A stretch of 64,000 nt of DNA from assembly GCF_000799715.1 (NCBI RefSeq), contig NZ_JUHG01000011.1:1178001-1242000 (forward strand). Reading direction: 5' to 3'. Source of the stretch: Martinezella rhizogenes (lineage in GTDB: Bacteria; Pseudomonadota; Alphaproteobacteria; Rhizobiales; Rhizobiaceae). A program made the position numbers and the translations under genes. This document shows positions 56,483 to 64,000 of this stretch, in pieces (position 1 is the stretch's first letter; each line of letters starts with the position of its first letter). The notes beneath the pieces were generated by a model. That model searched no databases. It worked only from the letters and a program-made list of their open reading frames with translations, and was not told the DNA's origin.

Positions 56483-56761
56483 GGGGAATTGCCTTCGGAT
56501 CGGTGGGAGACGCGTCTATCCTGAATGTCTAGCACGCCGTCGAAGGCTGGCAAGTCGTCGGCAGCTTGAAACCGCAGCGGTTCGCGCGTGTCATATTGCC
56601 TTTATCTTTATGGTCTTTATGACGCTTCTAGCGCAGTGCCCTGGATAAGCACCGCAACGTATAGGCGTCCCCCACGATCCTGTGTATAAGCGCAGGCGAC
56701 CGCCAATGAAGGGATCGCGCCGCAGAGCTGAGCCCACTGCAAGCAAGAGGATTGAAGTTCC

Positions 56762-58081
56762 ATGCACATCACGATGATCGGTTCGGGTTATGTGGGTCTT
56801 GTGTCTGGTGTCTGCTTTGCGGATTTCGGCCATGATGTGATTTGCGTCGACAAGGATGTCGGCAAGATCGAGGCGCTGCTTAAGGGCGAGATCCCGATCT
56901 TCGAGCCCGGCCTGGAACAGCTTGTCACTGATAATGTCCGCGCCGGCCGCCTGTCGTTCTCGACCGATGTCGAAACCAGCGTTGCCGCCAGCGACGTCGT
57001 CTTCATCGCTGTGGGCACGCCGTCGCGCCGCGGCGATGGCCATGCAGACCTTTCCTATGTCTATGCCGCCGCCCGCGAGATCGCCGAGCACGTCAAGGGT
57101 TTCACCGTCATCGTCACCAAGTCGACCGTACCGGTCGGCACCGGCGACGAGGTCGAGCGCATCATCCGCGAAACCAATCCGGATGCCGACGTCGCCGTCG
57201 TCTCCAATCCGGAATTCCTGCGCGAGGGTGCGGCCATCGAGGACTTCAAGCGTCCCGACCGCATCGTCATCGGCCTCAATGACGACCGGGCGCGCGGCGT
57301 CATGACCGAGGTCTACCGGCCGCTCTATCTCAACCAGGCGCCGCTGCTCTTCACCGCCCGCCGCACCTCAGAACTGATCAAATACGCCGCCAATGCCTTT
57401 CTTGCCATGAAGATCACCTTCATCAACGAGATGGCCGATCTCTGCGAGAAAGTCGGCGCCAATGTGCAGGAAGTGTCGCGCGGCATCGGGCTTGATGGTC
57501 GTATCGGCGCGAAGTTCCTGCATGCCGGCCCCGGCTATGGTGGCTCCTGCTTCCCAAAGGACACGCTGGCGCTCGCCAAGACCGCGCAGGATTATGACAG
57601 CCCCGTGCGCCTGATCGAGACGACGATCTCGATCAACGACAATCGCAAGCGCGCCATGGGCCGCAAGGTCATCGCGGCCATGGGTGGCGATGTTAGGGGC
57701 AAGACCGTTGCCGTGCTCGGCCTGACCTTCAAGCCGAACACCGACGACATGCGCGACAGCCCGGCGATCTCGGTCATCCAGACGCTGCAGGACGGCGGCG
57801 CCACGGTGGTCGGCTATGACCCCGAAGGCATGGACAATGCCCGCCAGGTGATCGACATTGCCTATGCTCCTGATGCCTACCGCGCGGCGCAGGGCGCTGA
57901 CGCGCTTGTCATCGTTACCGAATGGAACCAGTTCCGCGCGCTCGACTTCGCCCGGCTGAAGAGCGTCATGAACGCTCCCGTCCTTGTCGACCTCAGAAAC
58001 ATCTATCGCCATGACGAAGTCACAAAGCACGGCTTTGTCTATACGAGCATCGGCAGACCCATGAACGGGGCCGAACTGTAA
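56762..58081 (+). CDS. rkpK: UDP-glucose 6-dehydrogenase
   Basis: 439 residues. It oxidises UDP-glucose to UDP-glucuronate with two NAD. The Rossmann start is '[20 protein letters not shown]', the catalytic Cys is in '[16 protein letters not shown]', and the C-terminal NAD/UDP domain has '[20 protein letters not shown]'. Its partner epimerase gene starts 14 bases downstream, so the pair supplies UDP-galacturonate or glucuronate for surface polysaccharides. The symbol rkpK is used for this gene in rhizobia; ugd is the general name. Confidence 0.95.
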   Translation: MHITMIGSGYVGLVSGVCFADFGHDVICVDKDVGKIEALLKGEIPIFEPGLEQLVTDNVRAGRLSFSTDVETSVAASDVVFIAVGTPSRRGDGHADLSYVYAAAREIAEHVKGFTVIVTKSTVPVGTGDEVERIIRETNPDADVAVVSNPEFLREGAAIEDFKRPDRIVIGLNDDRARGVMTEVYRPLYLNQAPLLFTARRTSELIKYAANAFLAMKITFINEMADLCEKVGANVQEVSRGIGLDGRIGAKFLHAGPGYGGSCFPKDTLALAKTAQDYDSPVRLIETTISINDNRKRAMGRKVIAAMGGDVRGKTVAVLGLTFKPNTDDMRDSPAISVIQTLQDGGATVVGYDPEGMDNARQVIDIAYAPDAYRAAQGADALVIVTEWNQFRALDFARLKSVMNAPVLVDLRNIYRHDEVTKHGFVYTSIGRPMNGAEL

Positions 58082-58095
58082 GCAAGGGCCGACGA

Positions 58096-59100
58096 ATGCG
58101 TTACCTCATCACCGGAACCGCCGGGTTCATCGGCTTTCATCTTGCCAAGCGCCTGCTCGACGACGGACATTTCGTCGTCGGCTTCGACGGAATGACGCCC
58201 TATTACGACGTCAAGCTCAAGGAGAAACGTACCGCCATCCTCGCCCGCTCCAACGGCTTCAAGGCCGTGACCGGCATGCTGGAAGACAAGGCGGCGCTGG
58301 ATCATGCCGCCGAGCTTGCGGAACCGGATGTCATCGTCCATCTCGCGGCCCAGGCCGGCGTGCGCTACAGCCTCGAAAATCCGCGCTCTTACGTGGATTC
58401 TAACCTTGTCGGCTCGTTCAACGTGCTGGAACTGGCGCGAAGCATCCAGCCGAAACACCTGCTGCTCGCCTCCACCTCCTCAGTCTACGGCGCTAACGAG
58501 AAGATCCCTTTCGCGGAAAGCGACAAGGCCGACGAGCAGATGACGATCTATGCGGCGACGAAGAAGAGCATGGAGCTGATGGCGCACAGCTACGCCCATC
58601 TCTTCCACATCCCGACCACCGTCTTCCGCTTCTTCACCGTCTACGGTCCCTGGGGCCGGCCGGACATGGCGCTGTTCAAATTCGTCGACGCCATCAAGAA
58701 CGACCGGCCGATCGAGATCTACGGCGAAGGCAAGATGAGCCGCGATTTCACCTATATCGACGATCTGGTCGAAGGCATCGTCAAGCTGATCGGCGTCATC
58801 CCTTCGGAAGAAAACCGGGTCCTATCGGACACGATCAGCGATACGCTATCGAACAACGCACCCTTCCGCATCGTCAATATCGGCGGCGGCCAGCCGGTCG
58901 GGCTGATGAGCTTCGTGGAAACCATCGAGGCGATGCTCGGCAAGAAGGCGATCCGCCACATGCTGCCGATGCAGCCCGGCGACGTGCACAACACCTATGC
59001 CGTGCCGGACCTCTTGGTGGCGCTGACCGGCTTCAAGCCGCAGATCGAGGTCGACGAAGGCGTGCGCCGCTTCGTCGAGTGGTATGAGGAAAATTATTGA
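58096..59100 (+). CDS. lpsL: UDP-glucuronate 4-epimerase
   Basis: 334 residues of the extended SDR family. The NAD motif is '[20 protein letters not shown]', the catalytic pair is in '[20 protein letters not shown]' (Tyr-x3-Lys), and '[20 protein letters not shown]' is typical of UDP-glucuronate epimerases. It converts UDP-glucuronate to UDP-galacturonate for lipopolysaccharide and capsule. It forms an operon with rkpK and converges with the flavin reductase gene after 10 bases. Confidence 0.92.
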   Translation: MRYLITGTAGFIGFHLAKRLLDDGHFVVGFDGMTPYYDVKLKEKRTAILARSNGFKAVTGMLEDKAALDHAAELAEPDVIVHLAAQAGVRYSLENPRSYVDSNLVGSFNVLELARSIQPKHLLLASTSSVYGANEKIPFAESDKADEQMTIYAATKKSMELMAHSYAHLFHIPTTVFRFFTVYGPWGRPDMALFKFVDAIKNDRPIEIYGEGKMSRDFTYIDDLVEGIVKLIGVIPSEENRVLSDTISDTLSNNAPFRIVNIGGGQPVGLMSFVETIEAMLGKKAIRHMLPMQPGDVHNTYAVPDLLVALTGFKPQIEVDEGVRRFVEWYEENY

Positions 59101-59110
59101 GCAAGCCGAA

Positions 59111-59650
59111 TTATTCGGCCTGACCCGCTGGATGATAGGCGCGGTCGAAATAAACCAGCCCCTGCCCGCCGTCGCGCTGGCGGATGGCCTCGACTTCGCA
59201 CATCAGGATATCATGCGTGCCGCCATCGGCGCGGCGCACGATGCGGCAGTCGAAGGAAACGAGTGCGTCCTCCAGTGCTGGCGAGCCGGTTGACAGTTCC
59301 GACCACGCGGCCGCGGCGAAGCGCTCGGCGACCGGTGTCTTGCCGCCGAAGAGGCGCGAGAGATCCTGGTGCCCGTCCGACAGCACATTGACGCAGAGTA
59401 CGCCATTTTCCGTCACCGCCGGATGGACGGACGCACCACGATTGAGACAGACGAGCAGGGTCGGCGGGCTGTCGGTGACGCTGCAGACGGCGGTTGCGGC
59501 AAAGCCGGCGAGCCCCGCCGGTCCATTGGTCGTAACGATGTTCACGGCGGCGGCCATGCGCGCCATGGCATTGCGAAATTCGGCTCGCGCCACATCGGGA
59601 TCGGCGACAGGCACCGCCTTTTCGAACGCCACGGATGTCTTCATGTTCAT
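59111..59650 (-). CDS. rutF: RutF-like flavin reductase
   Basis: 179 residues; GGGGA is spaced 8 bases before the ATG at 59650, so I chose it over 59656 and the longer frame. The sequence follows E. coli RutF closely: '[20 protein letters not shown]', '[20 protein letters not shown]' and '[17 protein letters not shown]'. RutF reduces FMN for the pyrimidine-ring-opening monooxygenase RutA. No rutA is visible here, so the partner must lie elsewhere or be another flavin monooxygenase. It diverges from the creatininase-family gene. Confidence 0.88.
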   Translation of the reverse strand: MNMKTSVAFEKAVPVADPDVARAEFRNAMARMAAAVNIVTTNGPAGLAGFAATAVCSVTDSPPTLLVCLNRGASVHPAVTENGVLCVNVLSDGHQDLSRLFGGKTPVAERFAAAAWSELSTGSPALEDALVSFDCRIVRRADGGTHDILMCEVEAIRQRDGGQGLVYFDRAYHPAGQAE

Positions 59651-59986
59651 TCCCATTGTCCCCGCATGTCGTGCCGAAATCTGGATGCAAGCAACGTACC
59701 AAGTCAACCTGCTTATCTCAAGCAACCGCATTTCGCGAAACCGGCGTCCGCATGGCAATTAATTTTCTATAAAATCTATCAACAAAAGGAAAAACTATCC
59801 TGTCCATACGCCTTTGGGGCATTTCCTCCTGCCTTCCCAGAACGAAGCAGCATGGCCGGCAATCGTGATGGCTCTGGCCATCAGCGTACACAAAAAGGCA
59901 GCGGCACGGCCGCAAATTGATGCTTTCCTCCGTCATCATCCTTGCCGTATCCATTAGAAAAGAGACGCGCATGAGAGGTTATGGCC
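59651..59986. promoter_or_regulatory. Divergent gap rutF / creatininase-family gene
   Basis: 336 bases without a convincing gene. An AT-rich tract at 59759-59790 is a likely promoter area for rutF. An inverted repeat TGATGGC-TCTG-GCCATCA (59866-59883) is a candidate operator ahead of the creatininase-family gene. Confidence 0.5.
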
Positions 59987-60784
59987 ATGGCGAAGCCCTT
60001 CTACTGGAATGAACTGAACACCTATGATTTCGCCGGCCTTTCGCCCGACACCACCATCGCCGTCCTGCCGATCGCCTCGACAGAGCAGCACGGCCCGCAT
60101 CTGCCGATCGCAACCGACGTCGCCATCGCTAACGGCATGCTGGCAGAGCTGAAGGTCCAGCGCCCGGACGATCTCGATTTCCTCGTGCTGCCGACCCAGG
60201 AAATCGGCAAGGCCAACGAGCATGTCTATGGCCCCGGCACGCTGTCCCTCAGCGCCGAGCTGCTGATCCCGGTCTGGACCGCAATCGGCGCCAAGGTCGC
60301 CGAGGCCGGCATTCGCAAGATGGTCATCGTCAATTCCCATGGCGGCAATCTCGACATCATGGGCATCGTCGCGCGCGAACTGCGCGTGCGCTACCAGATG
60401 GCCGTCGTCGCCACGCAATGGATGCGCTTCGGCACGCCCGACGGCATGATCAGCGAGCACGAGCAGCGCTACGGCATCCATGGCGGCGATGTAGAGACCT
60501 CGCTGATGCTGCATTTCCGTCCCGAGCTGGTGCGAATGGACAAGGCCGAGAACTTCGCCTCCAAGGCGGAATGGATGAAGGAACATTCAAACTACCTTCA
60601 GCCGCTGCCGCCGCACTCGCTCGCCTGGATCGCCCACGATCTCAACCCCAACGGCGTCGTCGGCAATGCCGCCAACGGCACGGCGGAAAAGGGCGCGCTC
60701 ATCTGCAGCCATCAGATCAAGGGTTTCATCGAAATGCTACGCGATCTCAGGGACTATCCGCTGTCGAACCTCTATTCAAAATAA
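59987..60784 (+). CDS. creatininase-family metal-dependent amidohydrolase
   Basis: 265 residues; GAGAGG is 8 bases before the ATG at 59987, preferred to 59981. The family metal site is seen in 'ASTEQHGPHLPIATDVAIA' (Glu, His, Asp) and 'VIVNSHGGNLDIMGIVAREL'. Members hydrolyse cyclic amides (creatinine) or formamides (FAPy deformylase, formylamino-pyrimidine intermediates of flavin synthesis). Next to a RutF-like reductase and an NMT1-type transporter, a pyrimidine-derived amide is a reasonable substrate, but this is inference. Its end overlaps the LysR gene by 13 bases, tail to tail. Confidence 0.85.
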   Translation: MAKPFYWNELNTYDFAGLSPDTTIAVLPIASTEQHGPHLPIATDVAIANGMLAELKVQRPDDLDFLVLPTQEIGKANEHVYGPGTLSLSAELLIPVWTAIGAKVAEAGIRKMVIVNSHGGNLDIMGIVARELRVRYQMAVVATQWMRFGTPDGMISEHEQRYGIHGGDVETSLMLHFRPELVRMDKAENFASKAEWMKEHSNYLQPLPPHSLAWIAHDLNPNGVVGNAANGTAEKGALICSHQIKGFIEMLRDLRDYPLSNLYSK

Positions 60785-61740
60785 GCGTCCGACCGGCGTC
60801 GCTCCGACGGCATCAGGATATGTCCTTTCGCCTGCAGTTCCTCCACCAGGCCGGCCAGTTCGGCAAGCAGATATTCCACGAACAGGCTGGTCGCCGCATC
60901 CAGCGGCGCCCGCGCCCGCGCAAAAAGCTTCAACGGCTGGTGCCGTGAATGCGGCTCGGCGATCGGCCGGAACACAAGCTCGCCGCGCCGGCAATCGGTG
61001 ATGACATCGAGCGGGTTGAGCAGCGTCAGCCCCGCCCCGCATTTGACCAGCTGCTTGAGCATCTCCGACGCATTGCTTTCCAGCACCGGCTCGACCTGCA
61101 CCGACAGCCGCGCCAGCGTCAGATTGATGATATCGCGCAGGCTGGTGCCCGGCTGCGCCAGCAGCAGCCGCTCCTCCACCACATCGGCGAGATTGATCGG
61201 CCCCGGCCCGATCAGCGGATGCCCGGGCGGCAGCACCACGCCGATCGGGATGTCGAAATTACCGAGCGAGCGGATGCCGGGCGTCGCCGGGATATTGAAG
61301 CCGAGGCCGATATCGACTTCACCCGACAGCACCGGCGCCACGGTGGTCGAGCCGGAATCGTTGCGCAACTGAATGAAGACGCGCGGATGCTCGGAAAGAA
61401 ACCGCGCGATGATCTCCGGCAACGGCCCGGAGGCAAGGCCGACCGTCGTCACGATCCTGACCTTGCCGGCCTGCTGCATCTTCAGGCTGCGGATGCGCCC
61501 TTCCAGCCGCTCGTAATTCTTCAGCACCTCGCGAATATGCTCGATGCAGAGCTCACCCGCCGCCGTCAGCCTGAGGCCACGCGGCAGCCGCTCGAACAGC
61601 GGCGCTCCCATCTCCTCTTCCAGCGCCAATATCTGCCGGTTGATCGCCGAGGACGCTACGTTCAGCCGCGCCGCCGCCTTGCGGATCGAGCCGCAGCGGG
61701 CGATCTCGTTGATGTAAATCAGTCGTCTCGAATGCAGCAT
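60772..61740 (-). CDS. LysR-family transcriptional regulator
   Basis: 322 residues from the ATG at 61740 (GGGGA upstream). The HTH is 'IARCGSIRKAAARLNVASSA' and 'INRQILALEEEMGAPLFERL', with the co-inducer domain from ~90. It diverges from the binding-protein gene at 61925, and a T-N11-A palindrome lies between them, so it should control that transporter and possibly itself. Its inducer is probably the imported compound or a product of it. Confidence 0.92.
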   Translation of the reverse strand: MLHSRRLIYINEIARCGSIRKAAARLNVASSAINRQILALEEEMGAPLFERLPRGLRLTAAGELCIEHIREVLKNYERLEGRIRSLKMQQAGKVRIVTTVGLASGPLPEIIARFLSEHPRVFIQLRNDSGSTTVAPVLSGEVDIGLGFNIPATPGIRSLGNFDIPIGVVLPPGHPLIGPGPINLADVVEERLLLAQPGTSLRDIINLTLARLSVQVEPVLESNASEMLKQLVKCGAGLTLLNPLDVITDCRRGELVFRPIAEPHSRHQPLKLFARARAPLDAATSLFVEYLLAELAGLVEELQAKGHILMPSERRRSDAYFE

Positions 61741-61801
61741 AGGTGTCCCCATTGCATAAATTTTGCCCAGGCCGCACAATTTAGGCACAGGCGCCGGCTG
61801 A

Positions 61802-61818
61802 GATGCCTAAAAGGCATC
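61802..61818. promoter_or_regulatory. LysR-type operator, perfect palindrome with T-N11-A
   Basis: GATGCCT-AAA-AGGCATC, containing T(61804)-N11-A(61816), the LysR core. It lies 62 bases upstream of the LysR start and 107 before the binding-protein gene. Confidence 0.7.
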
Positions 61819-61924
61819 AATGCGCACGAATTTTGATGCTTTTCAAAGCGCAACGCAATCGCTCAAATGCAGAAAATGGGCGTCACTGGCGGCGTCCCGT
61901 GGCGAATAAGGGGAACAACCAGCC

Positions 61925-62941
61925 ATGTTCAATGCATTGAAGTCCAAAGCATTTCTGACCGCCATGGGCCTGGTGGCCGCCATTGCCGTGGCCGAGCCGG
62001 CAAGCGCCCTCGACAAGGTGACCTACGGCACCAACTGGCTCGCTCAGGCCGAACATGGCGGCTTCTACCAGGCGGTGGCCGACGGCACCTACAAGAAATA
62101 CGGTCTCGACGTCACCATCGTCCAGGGTGGCCCCAATGCCGCCAACTCGGCACTGCTGATTTCGGGCAAGATCGATTTCTACATGGGCGGCCCGCAGCAG
62201 GAAATCGACGCCGTCAAGCAAGGCATCCCGATTGTCGATGTCGCCGCCATCTTTCAGAAGGACCCGCAGGTACTGATCGCCCATCCGGACGCCGGCGTCG
62301 AGAAATTCGAGGATCTCGCCAAACTGCCGACCCTGTTCATGAGCAAGGACGGCTACGTCACCTATTTCGAGTGGATGAAGGCAAATTTCTCCGGCTTCAA
62401 GGACGAGCAGTTCAAACCCTACAATTTCAGCGCGGCACCGTTCCTTTCCGACAAGCAGTCGGCGCAGCAGGGCTATCTGACCTCCGAACCCTATGAAATC
62501 GAAAAGCAGGCCGGTTGGAAGCCGAAAGTCTTCCTGATCGCCGACGCCGGCTATTCGCCCTATTCGACGATGATCACCGCGCAGACCGCGATGGTCCAGA
62601 AGAACCCGGACCTCGTGCAGCGCTTCGTCAACGCCTCGATCGAAGGTTGGTACAACTATCTCTACGGCGACAACAAAGCGGCCAACGATCTGATCAAGAA
62701 GGACAATCCCGACATGACGGACGGCCAGATCGCCTATTCCATCGCCAAGATGAAGGAATACGGCATCGTGGAATCCGGCGACGCCATCGACAAGGGCATC
62801 GGCTGCATCACCGATGCGCACTACAAGAAGTTCTTCGACGAGATGGTGCAGATCAAGATCTTCGACGCCGATACGGACTACAAAAAAGCCTTCGACCCAC
62901 AGTTCGTCTGCAAGGGTTTTGGGATGGCGTTGAAGAAATAA
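61925..62941 (+). CDS. ABC transporter substrate-binding protein, NMT1/THI5-like
   Basis: 338 residues. The signal peptide 'MFNALKSKAFLTAMGLVAAI' ends with 'EPASA', and the mature start is 'LDKVTYGTNWLAQAEHGGFY'. It is the same family as the protein at 849-1817 but clearly diverged. The family binds thiamine-precursor-like pyrimidines and other small compounds. It is the first gene of an operon with an ATPase and a permease and is controlled, by inference, by the divergent LysR protein. A 146-base spacer with a palindromic repeat separates it from the ATPase gene. Confidence 0.9.
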   Translation: MFNALKSKAFLTAMGLVAAIAVAEPASALDKVTYGTNWLAQAEHGGFYQAVADGTYKKYGLDVTIVQGGPNAANSALLISGKIDFYMGGPQQEIDAVKQGIPIVDVAAIFQKDPQVLIAHPDAGVEKFEDLAKLPTLFMSKDGYVTYFEWMKANFSGFKDEQFKPYNFSAAPFLSDKQSAQQGYLTSEPYEIEKQAGWKPKVFLIADAGYSPYSTMITAQTAMVQKNPDLVQRFVNASIEGWYNYLYGDNKAANDLIKKDNPDMTDGQIAYSIAKMKEYGIVESGDAIDKGIGCITDAHYKKFFDEMVQIKIFDADTDYKKAFDPQFVCKGFGMALKK

Positions 62942-62949
62942 GTCTTGGC

Positions 62950-63066
62950 ACCTCCCCCTTGAGGGGGAGGTCGCCGCAAAGCGGCGGGTGGGGGGGACAC
63001 GCCGAGGTTTCGAAGGATCACCCCACCCCGGAGCTTCGCTCCGACCCTCCCCCTCAAGGGGAGGGT
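62950..63066. repeat. RIME-like mosaic palindromic repeat inside the transporter operon
   Basis: About 117 bases made of palindromes: CCTCCCCC/GGGGGAGG (62951-62970), CGCCGC-aaa-GCGGCG (62972-62986), CGGAGC-ttc-GCTCCG (63029-63043) and CCCTCCCC-ctcaa-GGGGAGGG (63045-63065). This build matches the rhizobial intergenic mosaic elements. It sits between binding-protein and ATPase genes and could reduce readthrough. Confidence 0.75.
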
Positions 63067-63087
63067 GGATCAACAAAGAGCCAAACC

Positions 63088-63912
63088 ATGACCCTGCCTG
63101 AAGCCGCTACGACCACCCGAACCGAACCGCGCAAGCGGCCGCTGGTCGTCATGGAGCAGGTCTCGAAAGTCTTCTCCAACGGCACGCTGGCGCTTTCCGG
63201 CATGTCGCTCAACGTGGAAAGCGGCGAGTTCATCAGCCTGCTCGGCCCCTCCGGCTGCGGCAAGTCGACGGCGTTGCGCATCATTGCCGGCCTCGGTGGC
63301 GCCTCCAGCGGCCGGATCGACTGGCCAAGCTCGCGCATCAATTCCAAGGGACTGCCGGACGGCGATATCAGCTTCGTCTTTCAGGAGCCGACGCTGTTGC
63401 CCTGGAAAACCGTCTTCGGCAACGTCCATCTGCCGCTGAAACTGCGCGGCGTCTCCGAGACATCAGCCCGTGAGCAGATCATGGCAACGCTCGCAACCGT
63501 CGGCCTGCAGGATTTCGCCGGGGCCTATCCGCGCGAATTGTCGGGCGGCATGAAGATGCGCGTCTCCATCGCCCGCGCGCTGGTCACCAAGCCGAAGCTG
63601 CTCTTGATGGACGAGCCCTTCGCCGCCCTCGACGAGATCACCCGCCAAAAGCTCAACGACGATGTGCTACGGCTATGGCAAACCACCGGCATCACGGTGA
63701 TCTTCGTCACCCACTCCGTCTACGAGTCCGCCTATCTTTCCAACCGCATCGTCGTCATGAAGGCCCGCCCCGGCCGCGTCCATATGGACTTCCCCCTGAA
63801 CACCAGCGGCGAGCGCGACCCCCTTTATCGGTCCTCCGAGGAATATCGGCAGGTCTGCGAGAAGGTGTCCCGTTCCCTGATCGAGGCCATTGGCTGGCCG
63901 GAGGCCCATTGA
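63088..63912 (+). CDS. ABC transporter ATPase, nitrate/sulfonate/thiamine-precursor type
   Basis: 274 residues from the ATG at 63088; the frame is open far upstream, but that part crosses the repeat and the binding-protein gene. Walker A is 'LLGPSGCGKSTALRIIAG', the signature is 'ELSGGMKMRVSIARALVTKP', and Walker B is 'LLLMDEPFAALDEITRQKL'. It powers import by the adjacent binding protein and permease. Its stop codon overlaps the permease start by one base. Confidence 0.93.
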   Translation: MTLPEAATTTRTEPRKRPLVVMEQVSKVFSNGTLALSGMSLNVESGEFISLLGPSGCGKSTALRIIAGLGGASSGRIDWPSSRINSKGLPDGDISFVFQEPTLLPWKTVFGNVHLPLKLRGVSETSAREQIMATLATVGLQDFAGAYPRELSGGMKMRVSIARALVTKPKLLLMDEPFAALDEITRQKLNDDVLRLWQTTGITVIFVTHSVYESAYLSNRIVVMKARPGRVHMDFPLNTSGERDPLYRSSEEYRQVCEKVSRSLIEAIGWPEAH

Positions 63913-64000
63913 TGAGCGACAGCACCAGCCTCTCCGCAAACCTGTCCACGGAAGCGGCGGACGCCCCGCCGAAGCCGGCCGTCCGCACCAGAAATGCCGA
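63912..64000 (+). CDS. ABC transporter permease, start only
   Basis: Starts at the ATG overlapping the ATPase stop (TGATG). Only 29 complete codons are visible, a Ser/Ala/Pro-rich cytoplasmic leader beginning 'MSDSTSLSANLSTEAAD'. Identity as the permease is inferred from operon order. The rest is beyond the right edge. Confidence 0.7.
   Translation, partial: MSDSTSLSANLSTEAADAPPKPAVRTRNA

Noticed and set aside
62950..63066. CRISPR-like cluster of repeats
   Set aside because: The repeats are inverted, GC-rich palindromes without direct-repeat/spacer periodicity; RIME-like instead.
1..64000. NMT1-type transporter pieces at both window ends as one duplicated or circular unit
   Set aside because: The two binding proteins are clearly diverged and gene orders differ (permease then binding protein versus binding protein, ATPase, permease).

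Overview
The window is a piece of an alphaproteobacterial chromosome, almost certainly from the Rhizobiaceae (Rhizobium or a close relative). The evidence is the high GC content, the SciP / FliJ / CtrA / ChpT / EipA cell-cycle block, the urt-ure urea cluster, soxBDAG sarcosine oxidase, UDP-glucuronate genes of the rkpK/lpsL type, and rhizobial-style intergenic palindromes. Housekeeping genes (rpoH, purA, ctrA) argue for chromosome rather than plasmid. I cannot name the species. No tRNA, rRNA, CRISPR array, phage or complete insertion sequence was seen.

Layout. 1-1.8 kb: end of an NMT1/THI5-type ABC transporter operon closed by a strong terminator. 2.2-6.7 kb: a two-gene RND efflux system. 6.8-20.3 kb, minus strand: a long urea block read as urtABCDE, ureD, ureA, ureB, a GT29-like gene, ureC, a DUF2459-like gene, a diguanylate cyclase, ureE, ureF, ureG. 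20.6-24.9 kb, plus strand and divergent from urtA: a hybrid histidine kinase whose input domain is a whole NCS1-like permease, overlapping a REC-LuxR response regulator gene. 25-30.5 kb, minus: a branched-chain amino acid transporter (livHMGF, a small membrane protein, livK). 30.8-38.5 kb, minus: soxBDAG plus a dimethylglycine dehydrogenase-like gene, i.e. demethylation of glycine betaine products to glycine. 38.8 kb: cysQ.

39.8-45.3 kb is a cell-cycle control island: sciP, a GNAT gene, a parDE-type toxin-antitoxin pair, fliJ, ctrA, a degenerate receiver protein, chpT and a DUF1134 (EipA-like) envelope gene. CcrM-type GANTC sites and CtrA-like boxes lie in its control regions. 45.5-54 kb: a coiled-coil membrane protein, a SpoU-type RNA methyltransferase, a small membrane protein, rluD, rpoH, a 759-residue bitopic protein and purA. 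54.2-59.1 kb: a double GNAT protein, a CodA-like deaminase with an altered active-site residue, and ugd-lpsL for UDP-galacturonate supply. 59.1-64 kb: a RutF-type flavin reductase, a creatininase-family hydrolase, a LysR regulator with a near-perfect T-N11-A operator, and a second NMT1/THI5-type ABC transporter that runs off the right edge and carries a RIME-like palindromic repeat inside the operon.

How the parts fit. The most interesting unit is the urea block with its divergent permease-kinase and LuxR-type regulator. I infer a transporter-derived receptor controlling urea uptake and hydrolysis, with an inverted repeat in the shared promoter region as candidate operator. A GT29-fold protein, a Cys/His DUF2459-like protein and a c-di-GMP synthase embedded in the urease genes are not needed for urease itself and suggest that urea use is coupled to surface chemistry or lifestyle signalling.
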